A stretch of 64,000 bases of DNA, from NCBI RefSeq assembly GCF_036320965.1, contig NC_092271.1, forward strand, positions 12,362,596-12,426,595, read 5' to 3'. A model generated the notes under the pieces. That model was not told where the DNA came from. It saw nothing but the letters and a program-made list of their open reading frames with translations, and ran no database searches. Positions 1 to 9,664 of this stretch are shown here, piece by piece (position 1 is the first letter of the stretch; every line of letters begins with the position of its first letter). The stretch is from Panulirus ornatus (taxonomy: Eukaryota; Arthropoda; Malacostraca; Decapoda; Palinuridae). The position numbers and the translations under genes are program-made.

Positions 1-995
1 GTATTCCATCACATATCATGGTATTCCATCATGTATCATGGTATTCCATCACGTATCACGGTATTCCATCATGTATCACGGTATTCCATCACATATCATG
101 GTATTCCATCATGTATCATGGTATTCCATCACGTATCACGGTATTCCATCACGTATCACGGTATTCCATCACGTATCATGGTATTCCATCATGTATCATG
201 GTATTCCATCACGTATCACGGTATTCCATCATGTATCACGGTATTCCATCATGTATCATGGCATTCCATCATGTATCATGGTATTCCATCATGTATCATG
301 GTATTCCATCATGTATCATGGTATTCCATCATGTATCATGGTATTCCATCACGTATCATGGTATTCCATCATGTATCATGGTATTCCATCACGTATCACG
401 GTATTCCATCACGTATCACGGTATTCCATCACGTATCATGGTATTCCATCATGTATCATGGTATTCCATCACGTATCACGGTATTCCATCATGTATCACG
501 GTATTCCATCATGTATCATGGCATTCCATCATGTATCATGGTATTCCATCACGTATCATGGTATTCCATCATGTATCATGGTATTCCATCATGTATCATG
601 GTATTCCATCACGTATCATGGTATTCCATCATGTATCATGGTATTCCATCACGTATCATGTTATTCCATCACGTATCATGGTATTCCATCGTGGTATTCC
701 ATCACGTATCATGGTATTCCATCGTGGTATTCCATCACGTATCATGGTATTCCATCTTGTATCATGGTATTCCCTCACATATCATGGTATTCCATCGTGG
801 TATTCCATCACGTATCATGGTATTCCATCTAGCATCATGGTATTCCATCACGTATCATGGTATTCCATCGTGGTATTCCATCACGTATCATGGTATTCCA
901 TCTAGCATCATGGTATTCCATCACGTATCATGGTATTCCATCATGTATCAAGGTATTCCATCGTGGTATTCCACCACGCATCATGGTATTCCATC
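1..995. repeat. 20-bp minisatellite array
   Basis: Unit gtattccatcacgtatcatg is repeated with almost no length change to about 670. After that a shortened unit (gtattccatcgtg) alternates with the full one. Almost all variation among units is C/T or G/A at the two CpG-containing sites (acg/atg/aca and cacg/catg). All three forward frames are open for about 265-325 codons because the unit lacks stops and is not a multiple of three. The array runs off the left edge. Confidence 0.97.
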
Positions 996-1865
996 TTGGT
1001 GTTGAGTGATAGCCAATGAGAGTGGTGCTCAGAGATAACCCAGCACTTTACACAACCTTATGATTTTGATTATTGTAATTGCCTGAACCGTCGTTAGGGG
1101 GTTATGAACTCCGTTCTTATGGTGGATTGTGGATCGTGATTACATTACGAGTGGACGGGAATGAGTCGGTCCGTGTCCGTGTACCTGATTATGGGGCAGG
1201 AGAGAGTAACGTACTGCGGGTAATTTCTCTTCATTAAGGCTGGTTGCGTGTTATGTGATGACCAGGTTCACTCTGGTGCCTAGCGATGGTGCTGGTGGTT
1301 CTCCTCCCGCTTGTAAAACTTCCTCGTGTCGGGGGAACTGATGCAACAGGACAGCATCACATGTGTTGTACCCTACAACACTTCTAGTTACGTCATGACA
1401 CCTTGTTCCTTCACAGCCAACATATGTACTTATGTATAGGTACTACGTGAGGAAGAGAGTGGCAGGTGTGTAGCAAGCGCCACGTCCCATCACGACTTAT
1501 ATGTGTCCTTTCCGCAAGACATTTTTTTTTTTCTTACAGTTGCTTTTATTTAAGTCATTGTACTTTTATTTTTTACCCTAAAGTTGTTAGTGGTTTACCT
1601 TATAGGAAAATAATGAGGGCGTTATATTTTGACGCGGTGGTAGGAGGATGGGGGAGGGAAAATGCCCATTTATTCGCTCCTGCGCCCCGGCTCCCTATCT
1701 GTTCTGTGCACAGCGCTGGTTTTTTTTCATTTCTTCATGTTGAAGGCTCCAGTCACGAACAAGAGTACACATTAAGGCCTGGCCGTAATTGAAATAGAGA
1801 GAGAATTATGAAATGGAAAAAGAAAAGACAAGGGAAGGTATCATGTGATGCAGCAGCATGCTGAA
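996..1865. other. Unique sequence, no gene recognised
   Basis: Mixed-composition single-copy DNA after the minisatellite. The longest open frame (1466-1792 on +) contains homopolymer T runs and resembles no family I know. Nothing else is supported. Confidence 0.5.
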
Positions 1866-2105
1866 TATTGCGTGGTCTAGCTAGTGGCGGGGGCACACAA
1901 GCAGCCAGCCCTCGGGAGCTCTAGAGGAAGGAAAGTGAACCAACATTGCGGCGTAGGGCAAGGGGGTCAAGTTTGGAAGTTAGCCTAGGACAGTTTATAA
2001 GGCGGACCGATTTCGATTCTGTCAAGTAAGGATGTAGAGCTAGAACCACCCGACATGTGAGGGTAGAACTCCATACATGTCTGGTTACAACCAACAGCAA
2101 GTATG
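1866..2105 (-). mobile_element. Jockey-like LINE, 3' RT fragment
   Basis: The reverse complement matches the 3' part of the larger jockey-like copy at about 32440-32700. It shares the block about tctagctagtgg and the block ggcgtagggcaagggggtca. It covers the end of the reverse transcriptase reading frame, with remnants such as SKLDPLALRR. It is a dead fragment, truncated at both ends. Confidence 0.8.
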
Positions 2106-2218
2106 ACATGCTATGTATCCTTCTTCTTCCAGCACTACGAGACCTATGTACCTCGCTCACTGTCATACTGCACACATTTATTTCCTTTAATTCAACAGTA
2201 TAACATTTATTTATCTTT

Positions 2219-2300
2219 CCTGCAACAATACAACGCTCCTATCCTGCAACACTACAACCCTCCTATCCCGCAACACTACAACCCTCCTATCCTGTAACAT
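2219..2300. repeat. 24-bp minisatellite, about 3.4 copies
   Basis: Unit cctgcaacactacaaccctcctat is repeated about three and a half times with single-base changes, inside a longer pyrimidine-rich stretch (2150-2430). Confidence 0.85.
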
Positions 2301-2482
2301 ACCCCTACCATCCTGCAACAGTACCTTCCTCCAACACACACATACTGCCTCCGCTACAACACATACCTCGCTTCCTTAGCTGTAACTTTCCTCAGCGCTG
2401 TAACGTACACATTTCCCTCTCTGCAACACTAACACAGGTCAGGTCAAGGCAGGTGACCCCTGCCTGCGTCATTGCCTGGCTG

Positions 2483-2517
2483 GATAAAATATAATCCACG
2501 ATTTAACACAGTCATTT
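2483..2517 (+). promoter_or_regulatory. Candidate TATA/Inr core promoter
   Basis: GATAAAA at 2483-2489 lies about 31 bp upstream of TCATTT at 2512-2517, which fits the arthropod initiator TCAKTY with A+1 at 2514. The spacing is that of a focused TATA/Inr promoter. It sits 123 bp upstream of the ATG of the 2637 ORF. Both motifs are short, so this may be chance. Confidence 0.25.
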
Positions 2518-2636
2518 GTGTTGGTTGATGTACGCTCGGCCCCCGTCCCCCTAGCCAGCCAGCCAGCTGGTTCCTGGTGAATTATTCCCCCTGGCAGTTG
2601 TCTCTCTAGTTCCTGTGATCATCAGTTGGTGATGAT

Positions 2637-2969
2637 ATGCAACCGGGAGCCATATCTCACATGCTGCCACCTGATGCGTACCGCAATCGAGTGCTGGACG
2701 CACTGGCTGGCACTCCCGTGCGTGCTAGGTCTAGGACGGAATACCTGAGGCAACACGCAGTCAGTAGCAGCAAGGTGCCTGATCTAAGCCTGGGTCACAG
2801 CCATGCCATTCGAACGACACTTACTATTTTAGAAGACTTTGCGACAGCGAAGATTCCTGACCTTCATAGGCGACCTGACCTTTACACAAGGCCTCCTCTC
2901 TGCTTCCTAGCCCACGCCAGATCTCGTCAAATGACTAACAGTAACAGGTATGGTGGTTTGAAGTCGTGA
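2637..2969 (+). CDS. Unrecognised GC-rich ORF, possible 5' exon
   Basis: A 110-codon ORF in non-repetitive DNA with few low-complexity stretches. The N-terminal part is rich in R, L and A (for example RSRTEYLRQHAVSSSK). A possible splice donor (AAG|GTGCCT) follows about 46 codons in, so only the first part might be coding. It starts with ATG preceded by G at -3 and lies downstream of the TATA/Inr pair. I do not recognise the protein. It could be the first exon of a gene whose other exons lie elsewhere, or a chance ORF. No link to the nicotinamidase gene 32 kb away can be shown. Confidence 0.18.
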   Translation: MQPGAISHMLPPDAYRNRVLDALAGTPVRARSRTEYLRQHAVSSSKVPDLSLGHSHAIRTTLTILEDFATAKIPDLHRRPDLYTRPPLCFLAHARSRQMTNSNRYGGLKS

Positions 2970-4146
2970 AATGATACTATACTGTATCCTCTGTAGGGAG
3001 AACAGATAAATCAACCGGCTATGTGGACAAAGGAGTAGCCCCACGTAATGCATGAGAGGCACTGGAGCATCTGCTTCCAGGTGTCGTGTGAGCAGACACA
3101 CTAGAACTTGTCAACTTGCGGTTGCCAAGCTACATGGAGGGGTTGGATCCAGAGCGACGTGAGCACAGGAGAACTTCTGAGAAGGTGAATACGCTCTCGT
3201 GTTGTTTCATGCGTAGTGCCTAGATGGAAGAAAGAAAAAAGATATTTGTTAGATATGTGATTACTCGTCTAAAGGTGCTAGAGGTCACATCGACCTTCAA
3301 CCAATTACAGAGCAGGATCAGGGGGTCACGTGTGGTGGCAGGCTGTCGTGACCTGGTCAAGGCTGCCGGCCCGTCTGAAGGCCGAGCTTCAGCCGGGCTG
3401 CAGGTGGCAGGTTTTGAGTGTGTAGGCTGCTGCTTCGTCCCCTTCCCACCCATCGTGGTAACCGTGAAAGGTATTGCTCAACTTGGGTGGTGAGTAGGAT
3501 ATGATGGACAGACAGTGTTCACTTAACATCATCCATCGTTCTGTGACCATCGCCTTCCTGCTGGTAGAGGCGGACTGAAGGCGGTGTCATGTGTCGTGCA
3601 TCACGTCTGGTCACACTCGGTTCGATGAAAAAAAAATCTTTATCTTACAGAAATAAGGTAAGAAAGGAGCTAAGAGCCTAGAGAGGTATCACCAGAAAGC
3701 CCCGTCATCTGGAAACGACATTTTCAAAGACATTAGCAATTTTGTTTATGTGGAGACATAACTTTAGAATGTGGGCAGAACTGGGGAACGAATGAATTCA
3801 GTTCAGCAAACATACAGTATCTGGAAAATCCCTCTTCCTTCATTATAACTGGGCAGCCTGAGATGGAACATACGAGTAAAATATTCCCACTGGAGACTAT
3901 AAGGTTAATCTTAGCCACAACTTATTTAGTGGTAGAGGCAGGCAGACGCCGCCTCCTGGTTATGTTGTCCGTATGAAAAAAAAAAAATAATCCAGACAGC
4001 TTGACGACAACAGGACTGAATATATTGAGAATACCACAGTAGCAGCAGTTCAGGTGGTAACTTAACCACTGTTGTTATCAGGCTACACCCTCTGGAGTGG
4101 CTAGAACGTTACCAACACTCGACGCACTTAAAAGAGGTTTTACTCC
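2970..4146. other. Unique sequence, no gene recognised
   Basis: Single-copy DNA with short A runs (about 3625 and 3976) and ORFs of up to 89 codons (3224-3493) that resemble no known family. No splice structure is convincing. Confidence 0.5.
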
Positions 4147-4200
4147 AGGGGTTCTCAACCCCAGGGTCATGACCCTAAGTGGGGTTGCTAAGTAATTTTC
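4147..4200 (+). mobile_element. hAT-like transposon terminus
   Basis: The block begins CAGGGGTTCTCAACC and continues with a gggtcatgaccc palindrome and a 'ggggttgc' run. This layout is typical of hAT-superfamily terminal inverted repeats (CAGNGGTTCTCAACC...gggtcgcgaccc). I found no matching inverted end or 8-bp duplication, so this is a solo end or decayed copy. Confidence 0.4.
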
Positions 4201-4787
4201 TCGAGGTCGGGAAGCCATCGAGACTTCTCTACGTCTCGCAAACCAATATTTGCTCGAATGCCCGAGCCAGCAGGTCTCCTGCGTCCTTGAGTTACGCGAG
4301 AAACGCTCCCCCTGGAACGCAACTGTACGCCAACTATGACATAAGACAAAAAAAATTGGAGATACAAATCACTTCAGAACATCGACGAAATATTTCCTTG
4401 TTTCATATCAAACGGCTATTTTTAACACTGGCGATAAATTGGCTATTTTTTTTTTATATATAGCTATTTGGTACACGGCGCTTATGTAACGCTGGCAACA
4501 CTGAGGCGAGCATGTCGAAGCCTATCACTGCGGTTAACTTACTCATGAAGAATATACGTCCTCCCCTGAGTCGGACTCTACAACTATAATGTGTTAATGT
4601 GGTGATCCTCGTAACCCAAGTTATAAACTTTGTTATGAGTTACTCAGGACATTAAGTCAATTTTGAATTTGTTGTTTTCGTCTGTTACATTCACGTAACT
4701 CAAGTTCCGTAAGGTACCCTACTTTTCTGGATTTTATTGATACTTAACAAAAAGGGTTTTGTTTTATGATGGGTGGCCATAACGCTG
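4201..4787. other. AT-rich sequence, possible hAT remnant interior
   Basis: A 94-codon open frame (4179-4463) continues from the hAT-like terminus but matches no transposase motif I know. The rest is AT-rich and runs into the (TA)n tract. Confidence 0.4.

Positions 4788-4871
<84 letters not shown>
4788..4871. repeat. (TA)n microsatellite
   Basis: Uninterrupted TA dinucleotide run of about 40 units immediately left of a short LINE-derived element. Confidence 0.98.
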
Positions 4872-4873
<2 letters not shown>

Positions 4874-5112
4874 TTTCTTTCTTTTAAACTATTCGCTATT
4901 TCCCGCGTTAGCGAGGTAGCGCTAAGAACAGAGGACTGGGCCTTTGTGGAATATCCTCACCTGGCCCCCCTCTGTTCCTTCTTTTGGGGGAAAAAAAAAA
5001 GAAAAAAAACGAGAGGGGAGGATTTCCAGCCTCCCGCTCCCTCCCCTTTTAGTCGCCTTCTACGACACGCAGGGAATACGTGGGAAGTATTCTTAATCCC
5101 CTATCCCCAGGG

Positions 5113-5114
<2 letters not shown>
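4872..5114 (-). mobile_element. Short LINE-derived element, copy 1
   Basis: A dispersed element of about 243 bp. On + it begins with cttttaaactattcgc, then atttcccgcgttagcgaggt, an A-rich stretch, gggaggatttccagcc, cgccttctacgacacgca, and ends ctatccccaggga. Read on -, its 5' part matches the 5' UTR of the intact LINE at 39899 and its 3' part resembles that LINE's 3' end. It has no coding capacity and is flanked on both sides by (TA)n. Confidence 0.85.

Positions 5115-5172
<58 letters not shown>
5115..5172. repeat. (TA)n microsatellite
   Basis: TA run separating short-element copies 1 and 2. Confidence 0.97.
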
Positions 5173-5175
<3 letters not shown>

Positions 5176-5419
5176 CTTTCTTTCTTTCAAACTATTCGCC
5201 ATTTCCCGCATTAGCGAGGTAGCGTTAAGAACAGAGGACTGGGCCTTTGAGGGAATACCCTCACCTGGCCCAATTCTCTGTTCCTTCTTTTGGAAAATTG
5301 AAAAAAAAAAAAACCGAGAGGGGAGGATTTCCAGCCCCCCGCTCCCTCCCCTTTTAGTCGCCTTCTACGACACGCAGGGAATACGTGGGAAGTATTCTTA
5401 ATCCCCTATCCCCAGGGAT
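5173..5419 (-). mobile_element. Short LINE-derived element, copy 2
   Basis: Same element and same orientation as the preceding copy, about 90-95% alike by eye. It differs mainly in the internal A tract and a few substitutions. Confidence 0.85.
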
Positions 5420-5441
5420 ATATATATATATATATATATTC
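5420..5441. repeat. Short (TA)n tract
   Basis: TA tract of about 11 units between copies 2 and 3. Confidence 0.93.
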
Positions 5442-5678
5442 TTTCTTTCATACTATTCGCCATTTCCCGCGTTAGCGAGGTAGCGTTAAGAACAGAGGAC
5501 TGGGCCTTTGAGGGAATATCCTCACCTGGCCCCCTTCTCTGTTCCTTCTTTTGGAAAATTAAAAAAAAAAAAAAAAAAAACGGGAGGGGAGGATTTCCAG
5601 CCCCCGCTCCCTCCCCTTTTAGTCGCCTTCTACGACACGCAGAGAATACGTGGGAAGTATTCTTAATCCCCTATCCCC

Positions 5679-5683
<5 letters not shown>
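5442..5683 (-). mobile_element. Short LINE-derived element, copy 3
   Basis: Third tandem copy in the same orientation. Its internal A tract is the longest of the three (about 19 A), which suggests independent slippage after duplication. Confidence 0.85.

Positions 5684-5750
<67 letters not shown>
5684..5750. repeat. (TA)n microsatellite
   Basis: TA run of about 33 units closing the triple-element block. Confidence 0.98.
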
Positions 5751-5752
<2 letters not shown>

Positions 5753-6119
5753 CTTTCCCAGTTACGGATCACCTGAGGCTTGAGCCATCTGGCCCTACAC
5801 GCACCTCTGAGTCAGGGAACCGAACAATCTTATCTTGGTTATATTCACATAATTACGGTCGTTTTAAGAATTATAGCAAAAGAAAGGTCATTCTCCTGCA
5901 AGTCCGGGTCATTATGGAGGCCATCATGCAGCCGCAACCCACTGCATGGTAATAACTTTTTTATTACTGGTCTCGCCGCCAGGGGAATACAATGACGCAT
6001 TACCAGTGTTTGATAAAGTGGTTACCTGGGAAATTATGGAACGAACTGTGAATCTGTTCCAAGTAATGAAAGGCATCTCAGGACGTGGCTCCGCAGTGGT
6101 TGGGGAATGGCGTTACCAC
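5751..6119. other. Unique sequence, no gene recognised
   Basis: Single-copy DNA. The 60-100 codon open frames here resemble no protein I know. Confidence 0.45.
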
Positions 6120-6450
6120 GCGAAGTGAAAAGCTATCGTTTCGTTGTACTGTATTGCAACGCTAATTGAAAAGCTATCGTTCCGTTGTACTATGCGAAGG
6201 GAAAAGCTATCGTAACGCTATACTGTTTTATTGCACTGACTGAAAAAGCTATAGTAGTTGAAAAAGCTATAGTACCGCTATATTGAAAAGCTTCTCGTAC
6301 CGTGGAACTCCCGTTATTACGCAAGATGTATAGCTATCGTACCGCTATACAACGTCACCGAACCAATGGAAAAGTTATCCTACCGTTATACTACGTTACT
6401 ATGCCTAATGATAAACTATCGTACCAATTTACTGCGCTACTAGGCTATCT
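6120..6450. repeat. Degenerate ~50-bp tandem repeat
   Basis: The motif 'gaaaagctatcgtaccg..atactg' recurs about seven times with irregular spacing and many substitutions, consistent with an old decayed minisatellite. Confidence 0.65.
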
Positions 6451-6573
6451 GGAAAGCCCTCATGCCATGATATAGCGATACTTCACTAACTGAATAGCTT
6501 TTGTACTGATATACTCGTCTCCGTGATAAACAGTAAAACCAATGCTCAATGATATTATCAAATAAAAAACGCA

Positions 6574-6654
<81 letters not shown>
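6574..6654. repeat. (TA)n microsatellite
   Basis: TA run of about 40 units on the left side of the hairpin repeat. Confidence 0.98.
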
Positions 6655-6659
<5 letters not shown>

Positions 6660-6795
6660 AAGGATCACAATTTTGCGCGTGATCAAGATATAAGATCCTA
6701 TGAGTCCACGGGGAAAATGAAACACGAATCGCTCCCAAGTGCACGAAAGTGCTCTTGGGAACTTTTCGTGTTATATTTTCCCCGTGGACTCATAG

Positions 6796-6796
<1 letters not shown>
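6655..6796. repeat. Fold-back (hairpin) dispersed repeat
   Basis: A 48-nt left arm (6697-6744) and a 48-nt right arm (6749-6796) are inverted copies with about six mismatches, separated by the tetranucleotide gaaa. The outer 22 nt of the stem (cctatgagtccacggggaaa and its complement) pair perfectly. A leader (ggaaaggatcacaattttgc) precedes it, and (TA)n lies on both sides. It has no coding content. It looks like a mobile or palindromic repeat family rather than a gene. Confidence 0.85.

Positions 6797-6797
<1 letters not shown>

Positions 6798-6879
<82 letters not shown>
6798..6879. repeat. (TA)n microsatellite
   Basis: TA run of about 40 units on the right side of the hairpin repeat. Confidence 0.98.
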
Positions 6880-6881
<2 letters not shown>

Positions 6882-7318
6882 CATTTATTTGATGCTTTTC
6901 TCATCCTAAAGATGAAAAACAGAGGACATATAGCAGAGACTAGACACTGGGCGGAGGTTTCATGGTGTCTCACGTAACAGCGCAGACAGGAGCGGGAGAC
7001 ACACCTGCTGGACTGACGGAACAGGGAACAGGAGCTGTGTAGCTCGCTGTGACATACAGATGACAGGGGGTCGGGAGACAGGGGCGCCAGCTGATCTCAT
7101 GGAGAGACAGACAGACAGACACAGCGGAGGAACCCTGGTATCGTCCCCCCCCCCCCCCCCCTCTATCGTGAGCCGGGCAACAAAGGTCCGGCTGTGTAAC
7201 GCGGATCGAAGAGAGTGAAGGGTTGGAGAGTTCAAAGGTCATCCACAAGACTTATGGAAGCTATCACGCGGACCTCCTCCTCCTCCTCCTCCACCACGAT
7301 CCCACTCCCCCGACGTTA

Positions 7319-7351
<33 letters not shown>

Positions 7352-7404
7352 GGATTTAAAAGAGAGTTGAGTTACAGGGGCCCATAAATTACCCCACCAT
7401 GAAA
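6880..7404. other. Unique sequence with simple-repeat tracts
   Basis: Contains a short (GACA)n tract near 7107, a C run of about 14 near 7147, (CTC)n near 7277 and (AC)15 at 7321-7350. No gene is recognised. Confidence 0.7.
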
Positions 7405-7640
7405 GAGGGAAGAGTAAGAGGTGACCTGATGGCAGCCTTTAGATTATAAAATCACCTTGTTTATCCCGATTTTGACCAGTTCGTCCTAGGATGCTGGGAG
7501 AGAACAACTCGAAGCCACAACATGATATAAAGAAGCTCCTTAGAAAGGATGTTAGAAAGTACAGGATTGGTAGATGATGAATAAAATGAATTAGATAAAG
7601 AAGTAGTAAATACAAACATAACAGTTAAAAAGTTGTATGA
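7405..7640 (+). mobile_element. CR1/L2-like LINE, 3' fragment
   Basis: Translating + gives fragments RGDLMAAF, VLGCWERTTRSHN and a KLLRKDVRKY-like string broken by stops and frameshifts. These correspond to the C-terminal end of the CR1/L2-type reverse transcriptase copy at 60530-61320 (GDLKTAFKFLN, HNKKMSKNLVKKDVKRYW). 5'-truncated and dead. Confidence 0.6.
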
Positions 7641-7903
7641 TAGTGGAGATGGTTCAAGAGACATGTACACTGTACTGTATGGCGTGGAGTACAGTGTGTG
7701 GGTGTAACACTGTCCTCGTCACAGACAGATAGTAATCATAAACAGTAAACTGTCAGCATACGGTTACAGGCCTGGTCATCCCTTGCACGTGGAGAGGGAT
7801 GGAGTACACAGCGTTACACTCACATATTCTGGATCATACAGTATACTTACCTCCCTCCTCTTGAGTACACTCACACAAGTACACTCAAGAGTGTACATAC
7901 ACA

Positions 7904-7905
<2 letters not shown>

Positions 7906-7965
<60 letters not shown>
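7906..7965. repeat. (GT)30 microsatellite
   Basis: Uninterrupted GT run, preceded by a short palindromic stretch built from gtacactc/gagtgtac. Confidence 0.98.
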
Positions 7966-7966
<1 letters not shown>

Positions 7967-8143
7967 TTGCGAGTTATCATGAGAATCTGAAGAGATGTTG
8001 TTCAAGATTTTATACTGGTAGTTATGACTTGACGTTAACGGCCTTAATGACCCCTGGTAGTTGACAAGCCCAAAGCCTAATTAACCAACCAACCATCCTA
8101 GTTAACATATATCCCGTCATATACGTACATGATGACCTGGTGT

Positions 8144-8144
<1 letters not shown>

Positions 8145-8190
<46 letters not shown>
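8145..8190. repeat. (CA)23 microsatellite
   Basis: Uninterrupted CA run in the opposite orientation to the GT run 180 bp upstream. Confidence 0.98.
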
Positions 8191-8191
<1 letters not shown>

Positions 8192-8319
8192 TAACCCCTC
8201 GAGCTGTGTACACATGGCGGTGTGTAGCTCCTGGCTGGCGTGTGGAAGACCTGCCCCATAACACGCAGCCATCGATCCTCCTGCCCTCCACCCTCTCCAC
8301 TGTTACCCTCCCTCCCAAG

Positions 8320-8850
8320 TGGCTCCCCACCCTCCCATGTGGCACCCCACCCTCCCATGTGGCACCCCACCCTCCCATGTGGCACTCACACCCTCCCATG
8401 TGGCTCCCCACTCTCTCATGTGGCTCTCACGCCCCCGCATATGGCTCTCATGCTCTCTCATGTGGTTCTCACGCCCTCCCATGTGGATCCCCACCCTCCC
8501 ATGTGGCACCCCACCCTCCCATGTGGCACCCCACCCTCCCATGTGGCTCTCACACCCTCCCATGTGGCTCTCACACCCTCCCATGTGGCTCCCCACTCTC
8601 TCATGTGGCTCTCACGCCCCTGCATATGGCTCTCATGCTCTCTCATGTGGTTCCCAAGCCCTCCCATGTGGATCCCCACCCTCCCATGTGGTTCTCACGC
8701 CCTCCCATGTGGCTCCCCACTCTCCCATTTAACTACCCACCCTCCCATGTGGTTCTCACGCCCTGTCATGAGCTTTTACAGCCTTCCATGTGGCTCAGAC
8801 CAACACATGTGGCCTTCTCATCCTCCCATGTGACTCCTCCCACCCTCATG
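8320..8850. repeat. Minisatellite, 19-27 bp units, with higher-order repeat
   Basis: The core 'ccctcccatgtggc' recurs about 25 times with variable linkers (accccac, tctcaca, tccccac). A block of variant units starting at 8401 is repeated almost exactly at 8586, giving a 185-bp higher-order unit. Several frames are open on both strands, and none looks like a real protein. Confidence 0.93.
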
Positions 8851-8905
8851 TATGGCTCTTTCACCCTTCCACGTACATGCCCCACCTTCCCAACTGTATA
8901 CATAT

Positions 8906-8906
<1 letters not shown>

Positions 8907-8947
<41 letters not shown>
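8907..8947. repeat. (GATA)10 microsatellite
   Basis: Perfect GATA tetranucleotide tract. Confidence 0.97.
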
Positions 8948-9096
8948 GAATTTATAGAAAATAAACATATATAGATATATCTTATACATGCATATGTGTG
9001 TTAAGCATTTGTGATTACTATTTGTAAGTTACGGAGAGTTTTACACTCGTGTTGTCCCGTTTGTTAACTTTGTATACATGTACTACAATGAACTGT

Positions 9097-9098
<2 letters not shown>

Positions 9099-9142
<44 letters not shown>
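9099..9142. repeat. (AC)22 microsatellite
   Basis: AC run directly left of the SINE. Confidence 0.98.
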
Positions 9143-9143
<1 letters not shown>

Positions 9144-9286
9144 AGCGTAAGGCAAGTACTCACTTAGCGACCAGCCTCGAGGGGAGGATGGGTTAGAGTT
9201 GAGCGATTCCGTGCCGTGCCCAGGAGTCGAACCCATACGGGCCCATTCCTGGTCGGACCCATGCACCACTTCACCACTCAAATAGG

Positions 9287-9289
<3 letters not shown>
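9143..9289 (-). mobile_element. tRNA-derived SINE
   Basis: Read on -, it holds an A-box-like agtggtgaagtggtgcatgg and, about 40 bp on, a B-box-like gggttcgactcctgg. This is the spacing of a tRNA-derived RNA polymerase III promoter. A non-tRNA body follows. It lies exactly between an (AC)n and a (GT)n tract. Confidence 0.65.

Positions 9290-9338
<49 letters not shown>
9290..9338. repeat. (GT)n microsatellite
   Basis: GT run of about 24 units directly right of the SINE, in the opposite orientation to the AC run on its left. Confidence 0.98.
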
Positions 9339-9339
<1 letters not shown>

Positions 9340-9525
9340 ATAGTTCGTTTATGTGCTGGCTGAGGATCATGCGTGCAGGTGGACTGTATTAGTAATGGAA
9401 TTAATGGTTTTTACCTTTACTAAGGGTGGGTATTTAAGGTATTCCTGGAACGTTACAGTGTGAACCACACACACGCACACAAGCAAGAATGCACGCACGC
9501 GCACACACACGCACGGACGCTCATG

Positions 9526-9529
<4 letters not shown>

Positions 9530-9577
<48 letters not shown>
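9530..9577. repeat. (CA)24 microsatellite
   Basis: CA run shortly before the 17-bp satellite array. Confidence 0.98.
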
Positions 9578-9582
<5 letters not shown>

Positions 9583-9664
9583 ATACAGACATGATGGTAA
9601 GGAGTGCAGGAAAACCAGTTGATACTCATGTGTGGAGACAAAAAGGATGGAGAAGGATCAGACT

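Noticed and set aside
18..1005. Three long ORFs of ~265-325 codons
   Set aside because: They are the same 20-bp satellite read in three frames; there is no start context, codon structure or family match.
6460..6977. ORFs containing long IYIYIY runs (also at 4766, 5650, 28284, 29570)
   Set aside because: Translation of (TA)n microsatellites.
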